Positions 1-4,697 of a stretch of 6,315 nt of DNA are shown piece after piece. Within the stretch, counting starts at the first letter, position 1. Every line of letters begins with the position of its first letter. Both the position numbers and the translations under genes were made by a program. Source of the DNA: an uncultured Nitrospinaceae bacterium (GTDB taxonomy: Bacteria; Nitrospinota; Nitrospinia; Nitrospinales; VA-1). The notes under the pieces were generated by a model. The model was not told the origin of the DNA and did no database searches. It was given only the letters and a program-made list of their open reading frames with translations. The stretch is taken from contig CAJWLY010000092.1 of the NCBI GenBank assembly GCA_913043155.1, forward strand, positions 1 to 6,315, read 5' to 3'.

Positions 1-17
1 AAAAAGGGGACAAAGAA

Positions 18-500
18 ATGAGAACTCTTAGATGCGTACTTCTGGCACTTCTTCTTCTCCTTAGCGGTTCCTCCATCGCATTTGGGGACGCTTTCCGGGA
101 TGGTGTAGATGCTGTCGAAAAAGGAGACTATAAAACAGCATACATTATATTCCTGCCGTTGGCAGAACGAGGAGATGCCAGAGCACAATGCAACTTGGGA
201 GTAATGTACGACAACGGACTTGGGGTTCCAAAAGATTACAAAGAAGCATCCAAGTGGTTTCGTCTTGCCGCAGAACAGGGTGATCCGTATGCACAGCACA
301 ACTTGGGAGGGATGTATGACCAAGGGCAAGGAGTCGTGCAAGATCATGTGTTAGCGTATATGTGGTTCACTCTTTCTGGTTCTCAGGGGATTGAAAGTGC
401 CATATTCAACAGGAGAAAGTGTGCAGAAAAAATGTCTCCAGACCAAATAGATGAAGCACGCGAAATGGCAGTAAGCTGGAAACCGAAGAACCTGGTGTAA
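18..500 (+). CDS. Secreted Sel1-repeat protein (2 repeats)
   Basis: This 160-aa protein has a clear signal peptide: basic MRTLR, a Leu-rich core to about residue 20, and likely cleavage after AFG (residue 23). A TPR-like helix pair follows at about 25-52. Two Sel1 repeats lie at about 53-88 and 89-124, with the family pattern AQxxLGxMYxxGxGVxxDxxxAxxWFxxAAxQG. The C-terminal helix around MSPDQIDEAREMAVSWKP is typical of small exported Sel1 proteins. Sel1 repeats form alpha-solenoids that bind other proteins and have no catalytic role. The protein is probably periplasmic, and its partner cannot be read from the sequence. The ATG at 18 is well supported by AGGGGA at 5-10, seven bases upstream. 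The neighbour at 617 is a close paralog with one more repeat. A strong terminator follows at 569-611. Confidence 0.9.
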   Translation: MRTLRCVLLALLLLLSGSSIAFGDAFRDGVDAVEKGDYKTAYIIFLPLAERGDARAQCNLGVMYDNGLGVPKDYKEASKWFRLAAEQGDPYAQHNLGGMYDQGQGVVQDHVLAYMWFTLSGSQGIESAIFNRRKCAEKMSPDQIDEAREMAVSWKPKNLV

Positions 501-502
501 AG

Positions 503-523
503 AACCACCCCTGGCATCCCAGG
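503..523 (+). repeat. Motif just after stop of first Sel1 gene, shared with second gene
   Basis: AACCACCCC, four bases, then ATCCC and AGG lie just after the stop at 500. A similar arrangement, AACCACCCC, five bases, ATCCC and GG, occurs at 1212-1232 after the second Sel1 gene. The copy here also contains a small inverted repeat, CCTGG/CCAGG. It is probably residual homology from the gene duplication. A role in RNA 3' ends is possible but not shown. Confidence 0.4.
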
Positions 524-568
524 AGTCCCATCATGCGACTTACCTGGATTATATTAGAGAAATTAACC

Positions 569-611
569 AAACGAGATAACCCTGTGGGGTTGTCTCGTTT
601 TTTTGTTTTTT
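569..611 (+). terminator. Rho-independent terminator between the Sel1 paralogs
   Basis: Arms 569-582 and 587-600 pair over 14 bp, with one T-G wobble at 577/592 and a 4-base loop (TGTG). A T-rich tract follows from 598 to 611, broken only by G605. This is a textbook intrinsic terminator for the Sel1 gene ending at 500. It ends only five bases before the ATG at 617, so it also lies in the leader position of the next gene. The minus strand has only a poor T-run after the hairpin, so a bidirectional role is doubtful. Confidence 0.88.
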
Positions 612-616
612 GAGAT

Positions 617-1198
617 ATGAAGACTCTTAGGTACGTACTTCCAGCGCTTGTTCTCCTCAGCACTTCTTCCATCGCATTGGGGGACGATTTCCAGGATGGT
701 GTTGATGCAGCCAATAGAGGAATCTACAAAACAGCATACAAGGTATTTTCAGAGTTAGCAGAACAGGGAGATGCCAGAGCACAATACAACCTGGGATTTA
801 TGCACCTTGAAGGACTGGGGGTTTCAAAAGACTCTAAAGAAGCATTCAAGTGGTTTCGTCTTGCCGCAGAACAGAGACAAGGGAGAGCACAACACAGTTT
901 GGGGATGATGTATCTTCAAGGGGATGGAGTTCGAAAAAACTCTAAAGAAGCATTCAAGTGGTTTCGTCTTGCCGCATATCAGGGGTATGCTGACGCACAA
1001 TTCCACATGGGGATGATGTATCTTGAAGGAGAAGTCGCTCCGGAGGATAATGTATTAGCACATATGTGGTTCGCTCTTTCTGCTGCTCGCGGGGTTGAAA
1101 GCGCCGTACACCACCGGAAAGAGTGTGAAGAGAAAATGTCTCCATCTCAAATAGAACAGGCACAAACAATGGCAATGAACTGGAGACCGAACAAATAG
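617..1198 (+). CDS. Secreted Sel1-repeat protein (3 repeats), paralog of upstream gene
   Basis: This 193-aa protein starts with a signal peptide (MKTLR, hydrophobic core, likely cleavage after ALG at residue 22). The mature part opens like the upstream paralog, with DxFxDGVDA. Three Sel1 repeats lie at about 52-87, 88-123 and 124-159, and the C-terminal helix around MSPSQIEQAQTMAMNWRP matches the paralog. It is probably a periplasmic solenoid scaffold, and its partner is unknown. The ATG at 617 is supported by alignment of its first codons with the gene at 18 and by the signal peptide. It has no usable Shine-Dalgarno: the bases upstream are the terminator T-tract plus GAGAT. A very short or absent leader, or readthrough of the terminator, must therefore be considered. 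The middle repeat shares a 38-bp identical block with the first, spaced 108 bp. Confidence 0.88.
   Translation: MKTLRYVLPALVLLSTSSIALGDDFQDGVDAANRGIYKTAYKVFSELAEQGDARAQYNLGFMHLEGLGVSKDSKEAFKWFRLAAEQRQGRAQHSLGMMYLQGDGVRKNSKEAFKWFRLAAYQGYADAQFHMGMMYLEGEVAPEDNVLAHMWFALSAARGVESAVHHRKECEEKMSPSQIEQAQTMAMNWRPNK
831..976 (+). repeat. Internal 108-bp-period repeat in second Sel1 gene
   Basis: Bases 831-868 and 939-976 are identical over 38 bp (starting ACTCTAAAGAAGCATTCAAG) and lie exactly 108 bp, or 36 codons, apart. The same 108-bp offset links GGGGATGATGTATCTT at 901-916 and 1009-1024. This is one Sel1 unit duplicated at DNA level. The upstream paralog carries a near-identical copy of the same block at about 239-277. 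Identity of codons as well as residues suggests recent unit duplication or ongoing gene conversion. Confidence 0.85.
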
Positions 1199-1365
1199 GC
1201 GCTGCAAAAAAAACCACCCCATCCGATCCCGGCGATAGCCTAGCTGTTGCCTCACCAAATGAGGGAGATTTAGCGAGAGGTCGTCCCCTTGCCGTTTCCA
1301 CCGCTGCCTCACGACCTTCCCTTCGTTCCCTGACCAAGGTTCTTCAGTTTCTCAACGGCAAACCG

Positions 1366-1848
1366 TCAGTGATGGTGCCCTCCCGCACCGTGCGCGTGAC
1401 CGTGCTGCAGTTCCTCGGCCGTGGCCTGTCGAACTTCAATCACTTCCACAGAAAAATGTAGCGTTTCTCCGGCAAGCGGGTGGTTTCCATCGAGTATCAC
1501 CTCATCGCCCTCGACGCCCTGAACAGTGAAGTGGGTCTGCTTGTCACCTTCCATATTGGCGGTAACCTGCATACCCGCCTCAATATTTGCGTCGGCCGGG
1601 AACTTGTCGCGGCTCGCTTTCATTTTGAGTTTCGGTATCACTTCGCCGTAACCCTCCTGCGGCGTCACAGTCACTTCCTTCTTGTCTCCGACGGCAAGCC
1701 CCCCCAGGACCTTCTCGAGTCCGGGCACGATCTGGCCATGTCCGTGCAGGTAGGCCAAAGGCTCGGCAGCGTTGGAACGGTCCAGTTCCTCACCGTTTCC
1801 TTTTTTCAGGATGTAGCCCAATGTGACCACAGAGTCTTTCTTGATCAT
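1366..1848 (-). CDS. slyD: FKBP-type peptidyl-prolyl cis-trans isomerase, SlyD family
   Basis: SlyD is a cytoplasmic prolyl isomerase and chaperone that also binds nickel through a His-rich tail. The 160-aa protein shows the FKBP core at residues 1-70, including LAYLHGHGQIVPGLEKVLGG (31-50) and a VGDKK turn. The insert-in-flap chaperone domain lies at about 71-127, and the returning FKBP strand at 128-140 (LHFSVEVIEVR). The tail at 149-160 has six His and no Cys. It is much shorter than that of E. coli SlyD, so metal binding is plausible but reduced. The start is secure: AAAGGA (plus 1855-1860) lies six bases before the ATG. It sits 138 bp downstream of the helicase gene. That gap has a weak -10 candidate, TATAGT at 1900-1895, without a convincing -35. 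No terminator was found between its stop and the convergent Sel1 gene. Confidence 0.93.
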   Translation of the reverse strand: MIKKDSVVTLGYILKKGNGEELDRSNAAEPLAYLHGHGQIVPGLEKVLGGLAVGDKKEVTVTPQEGYGEVIPKLKMKASRDKFPADANIEAGMQVTANMEGDKQTHFTVQGVEGDEVILDGNHPLAGETLHFSVEVIEVRQATAEELQHGHAHGAGGHHH

Positions 1849-1986
1849 GACTTGTCCTTTCCTATTGGTTTGAGAAGAAAGTATCTCTCAGTCAACTATA
1901 TTTTGGTTAGCCCAGAATAAAAAGAACACCACTACCCTCAGGAGACCTCAAAGAACAGATAGGCCAAGCGCGGCTGCTCACCCAAA

Positions 1987-3342
1987 TTAAGATTTGGATG
2001 GTCTGCGGCGAAGTCTTACGATTTTGCCCTGCTTGGCCGCAGGGTGGTTTTTTCTGCCTGAAGGTTTCCTGGTCCTTTCCGCGGGCCGGGAAGTAAAATT
2101 GTTATTTTTAGCCTTGCGGTTGCCAAAAGCTTTACCGCCTGCCCCATTTCTGTTTTTTCCCTTTGATGCAACAGTTTGAGAATGATAAGGATGGTCATCC
2201 ACAACTTTAACAACACGGTTTATTGTCCTCTCGATATTTTTCAAATAACCGCGTTCGCCCGCATCGCAAAATGAGAGTGCCATCCCGGCCGCACCGGCGC
2301 GTGCCGTTCTGCCAATTCGATGCACATAACTTTCTACCTCGTTGGGCAGTTCAAAGTTTATGACATGGGTAATACCCTCGACGTCCAATCCCCTCGAGGC
2401 AATGTCAGTTGCGACCAGAACCCTCACCTTACCCTCACGAAATTTCTTCAGTGCCTCCATTCGTGCGGGTTGAGACTTGTTACCGTGGATCGCGTCTGCC
2501 TTGACACGAACCTTATTCAGGTTCTTGACAATTTTATTGGCCCCGTGTTTTGTTCGGGCGAAGATGAGTGCTCTTTCAATGCTTTCATCCTGCAGGACGG
2601 ATTCAAGCAAGGCGCCCTTATTCTCCCGATCAACAAATAAAACCCTCTGTTCGATCTTCTCGACTGTACTGGCCGGGGGATTCACCGTGATCTTGACCGG
2701 GTCATTCAAAAAGTCGCGTGTGAGGCGGAGGATCTCGTCTGGCAAAGTCGCAGAAAACAATATGGACTGACGGCTTTTAGGAACCATTGAGTATATTTTC
2801 TTGATATCGGGCAGGAAGCCCATATCCAACATCCGGTCCGCTTCGTCAAGCACGAACATATCGATCTTGTCCAACCGAAGACAGCGCTGATTTAACAGGT
2901 CGAGTAACCTTCCCGGAGTCGCAACCAGAATATCCACACCCCTCTTTAACGAATGGATTTGTGGTTTCGGCCGCACCCCTCCATAAATAACGGTTTGGTT
3001 TAATTTCAGGTATCGCCCATAAACCTTGAAACTTTCACTTATTTGAACAGCCAGTTCGCGGGTGGGTGTGAGCACCAGCGCCCTCACGCTCTTGGAGTCG
3101 GGAACCTGGGGGTTCTCTGCCAGTCTCTGCAGTATAGGCAATGCAAAGGCCGCCGTTTTTCCCGTTCCCGTTTGTGCACACCCTAATAGATCGCGGCCCT
3201 GCAAAAGGTGCGGAACGGCCTGTTTTTGAATCGGGGTGGGAAGGGTATATTCTTCCTCACGCACAGCGCGGTGAATAGGTTTGATCAGGTTCAGGGTGCC
3301 GAATCCATCTTGCGGGGAACACGTAATTGTATCTGTTAACAT
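1987..3342 (-). CDS. rhlE: DEAD-box ATP-dependent RNA helicase, RhlE-like
   Basis: This 451-aa protein has all core DEAD-box motifs: an upstream aromatic residue (F14) and Q motif (TPIQ 36-39), motif I AQTGTGKT (56-63), PTRELA (93-98), GG (121-122), TPGR (142-145), DEAD (166-169), SAT (197-199), LIFARTK (259-265), ATDIASRGLD (311-320) and HRIGRTARAG (341-350). The two RecA-like domains span about 14-210 and 225-375. The tail from about 390 is basic, low in complexity and rich in Lys, Arg, Gly and Asn, as in RhlE-type proteins where it helps bind RNA. The family unwinds short RNA duplexes using ATP, in ribosome assembly, RNA decay or cold adaptation. The ATG at 3342 is preceded by AAGGAAATT, a good Shine-Dalgarno. 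Length and the 25-residue F-to-Q spacing fit RhlE. The substrate cannot be read from sequence, so the symbol is a family-level assignment. Confidence 0.92.
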   Translation of the reverse strand: MLTDTITCSPQDGFGTLNLIKPIHRAVREEEYTLPTPIQKQAVPHLLQGRDLLGCAQTGTGKTAAFALPILQRLAENPQVPDSKSVRALVLTPTRELAVQISESFKVYGRYLKLNQTVIYGGVRPKPQIHSLKRGVDILVATPGRLLDLLNQRCLRLDKIDMFVLDEADRMLDMGFLPDIKKIYSMVPKSRQSILFSATLPDEILRLTRDFLNDPVKITVNPPASTVEKIEQRVLFVDRENKGALLESVLQDESIERALIFARTKHGANKIVKNLNKVRVKADAIHGNKSQPARMEALKKFREGKVRVLVATDIASRGLDVEGITHVINFELPNEVESYVHRIGRTARAGAAGMALSFCDAGERGYLKNIERTINRVVKVVDDHPYHSQTVASKGKNRNGAGGKAFGNRKAKNNNFTSRPAERTRKPSGRKNHPAAKQGKIVRLRRRPSKS

Positions 3343-3412
3343 AATTTCCTTTTTTTACTTGAACAGTTATTAAAAAATGATTAATGACGAACACTAGTTC
3401 CACAGGATCACC

Positions 3413-3441
3413 ATCAGATTTCGAGCGCGAAAACTGGGCAA
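3413..3441 (-). promoter_or_regulatory. Candidate promoter for the helicase gene
   Basis: On the minus strand TTGCCC (3441-3436) and TCTGAT (3418-3413) are separated by 17 bp. Each matches four of six sigma-70 consensus positions. It would give a leader of about 65 bases. The palindrome at 3444-3457 lies two bases upstream of the -35 element, which adds some interest. The match is modest and the assignment is tentative. Confidence 0.25.
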
Positions 3442-3443
3442 CT

Positions 3444-3457
3444 AACATTCTAATGTT
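3444..3457. repeat. Perfect 14-bp palindrome, possible operator
   Basis: AACATT-CT-AATGTT is a perfect 6-bp inverted repeat around a 2-bp centre. Its CATTCTAAT core recurs at 3601-3609, where the other half-site is not conserved. The site lies upstream of the helicase gene beside a candidate -35 element. A homodimeric regulator could bind it. The sequence is AT-rich, so chance is not excluded. Confidence 0.4.
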
Positions 3458-3709
3458 TTAGGGGATTTGAGCTTTATTGAGAAAACGGGGGAAAAAATCG
3501 ACAACCGAGGAAGGTCGGATGCTGCTCAACCAAAACGGCAAACCCATCTTGGCGGCACACCTGTAATTCTCTAGACGGCTACAACCACTAAATTTTGAAG
3601 CATTCTAATACATTTCATAAAAAATAGCCAGTTAAATGTAAGAATACCCTATGGCACGTGTTGGTCCTTAGCAGTACCGGTTATTCCACCATCGGCTTGG
3701 CAGGTTTTA

Positions 3710-4600
3710 TCACTGGGGAGCTAAGACACAGCGAAACCCGATATCTGTGTACCTTATCGTCGGGCTGTTCTGGCCTCTATAAGTGGAGCGGGAATAGTTG
3801 GGGTGGGCATACCAGGACCCGCCGCGCATGATCTTGTTGATGCCGCTCGCCGGACCCTTTGGGTTGGTTTCAGGCTGTTCACTGTATGAGTTTTCCCAGT
3901 CTACCACCCATTCCCAAACGTTCCCTGACATGTCATAGAGGCCAAACGCGTTGGGCTTCTTCTGCCCGACCAGGTGGGATCGACTTCTCGCATTTTTGGC
4001 AGTCCAGGAAAAAGCAACATCTGATTTATCGCCCCAGTAAAATTTCGTTGTACTTCCGGCACGTGCCGCATATTCCCACTCAGCTTCGGTAGGAAGGCGC
4101 TTATTCACTGCTTGGCAATACTCATTGGCTTCGTGCCACGTCACTCTCTCTACGGGTCGATGGTGGCCCTTGAACTTGGCAGGTTCTTCACCGGACTCTC
4201 CGGGCTCAAGGTATCCACCCGTAAAAGTTCCGCTTATGAAAATGGATGGATTGGAACCCGTTACTTTTTCAAACTCCTGTTGCGTGACCTCGAACTTGTC
4301 TATGAAAAAGGGACCTAGTGTCACCTCATGGATCGGTTTTTCATCCCTGTCACCTCGCGTGGAACCCATCATGAATGTTCCCGCGGGAATCAACACCATT
4401 CCTTGCGGAGGGATTTCCTTAAATTTTTGTAAAAACTTTTCATGCTCAGCTTTGACTCCGGCGGCCTGTTCCCTGGGCTCGGGGTTTTTCGTCTGCGATG
4501 AAGCCTTATGGGGCTGGGTATAGCCCAAATCAGCCCCCGGGAAGACCATGACCAGGGCCATCAGCAGACAACCCAGAGTAAATTCATTTTTTTTTCTCAT
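3710..4600 (-). CDS. Exported SUMF1 / formylglycine-generating-enzyme-like protein
   Basis: From the ATG at 4600 the protein has 296 aa. It has a signal peptide (MRKKN then a hydrophobic stretch to about residue 22), a linker, and a SUMF1-type domain at about 66-295. Family landmarks are MVLIPAGTFMMGS (68-80), VTWHEANEYC with KRLPTEAEWEYAARAG (153-182), FGLYDMSGNVWEWVVDW (219-235), RGGSWY (259-264) and IGFRCV near the end. In true formylglycine-generating enzymes two copper-binding cysteines follow RGGS. Here the aligned residues are Ala265 and Ser270, so sulfatase activation is unlikely. A role in binding or in another SUMF1-type reaction is possible. The frame is open to an ATG at 4684 (324 aa), 13 bases after the porin stop. 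The shorter start is preferred because it puts the basic residues directly before the hydrophobic core. Neither start has a good Shine-Dalgarno. Confidence 0.85.
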   Translation of the reverse strand: MRKKNEFTLGCLLMALVMVFPGADLGYTQPHKASSQTKNPEPREQAAGVKAEHEKFLQKFKEIPPQGMVLIPAGTFMMGSTRGDRDEKPIHEVTLGPFFIDKFEVTQQEFEKVTGSNPSIFISGTFTGGYLEPGESGEEPAKFKGHHRPVERVTWHEANEYCQAVNKRLPTEAEWEYAARAGSTTKFYWGDKSDVAFSWTAKNARSRSHLVGQKKPNAFGLYDMSGNVWEWVVDWENSYSEQPETNPKGPASGINKIMRGGSWYAHPNYSRSTYRGQNSPTIRYTDIGFRCVLAPQ

Positions 4601-4608
4601 AAAAAAAT

Positions 4609-4637
4609 ATAATACAGGTTCAATACTTTTTCTTAAA
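4609..4637 (-). promoter_or_regulatory. Candidate promoter directly upstream of the SUMF1-like gene
   Basis: On the minus strand TTTAAG (4637-4632) and TATTAT (4614-4609) are 17 bp apart. The -10 matches five of six consensus positions and the -35 three of six. The likely start of transcription falls in the T-run just before the ATG at 4600. The message would then be leaderless or nearly so, which agrees with the missing Shine-Dalgarno. The alternative is readthrough from the porin gene. Confidence 0.35.
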
Positions 4638-4697
4638 CTGCGCCGGACTGAGAAGGAACGCGCGCACTTTTTGTTCCCGCCCATTCAATAACACTTT

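Larger units (their letters stand above)
3343..3709. other. 367-bp AT-rich intergenic region upstream of the helicase gene
   Basis: No convincing gene was found here. It contains the helicase Shine-Dalgarno next to the start, a candidate promoter at 3413-3441, a 14-bp palindrome at 3444-3457, and a second copy of its CATTCTAAT core at 3601-3609. A 63-codon reading frame at 3257-3448 overlaps the helicase start and shows no family features. No strong hairpin with a T-tract marks the end of the SUMF1 gene: the best T-run on the minus strand, near 3625, has only a 4-bp stem before it. The length leaves room for a long structured leader, as in some cold-induced helicase genes, but no cold-box motif was recognised. 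Confidence 0.6.

Noticed and set aside
831..976. CRISPR-like spaced repeats
   Set aside because: The repeats are in frame, exactly 36 codons apart, and encode the Sel1 motif, so they are protein repeats and not a CRISPR array.
954..1337. 127-codon minus-strand frame across the end of the second Sel1 gene
   Set aside because: It has low-complexity Arg-rich content and no motif, and it overlaps the well-supported Sel1 coding sequence.
1480..1920. 146-codon open frame antisense to slyD
   Set aside because: It is a complementary-strand shadow of slyD, whose protein sequence is an unmistakable family match.
3257..3448. 63-codon minus frame overlapping the helicase start
   Set aside because: It has no Shine-Dalgarno and no family feature, and most of it lies over the helicase leader and first codons.
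3625..3660. Terminator for the SUMF1 gene at the minus-strand T-run
   Set aside because: Only a 4-bp GCCA/TGGC stem with a loop of about 20 bases precedes the T-run, too weak to call.
4125..4523. 132-codon plus-strand frame antisense to the SUMF1 gene
   Set aside because: It is a shadow of a gene with strong domain signatures; the translated sequence is Ser- and Pro-rich with no recognisable pattern.
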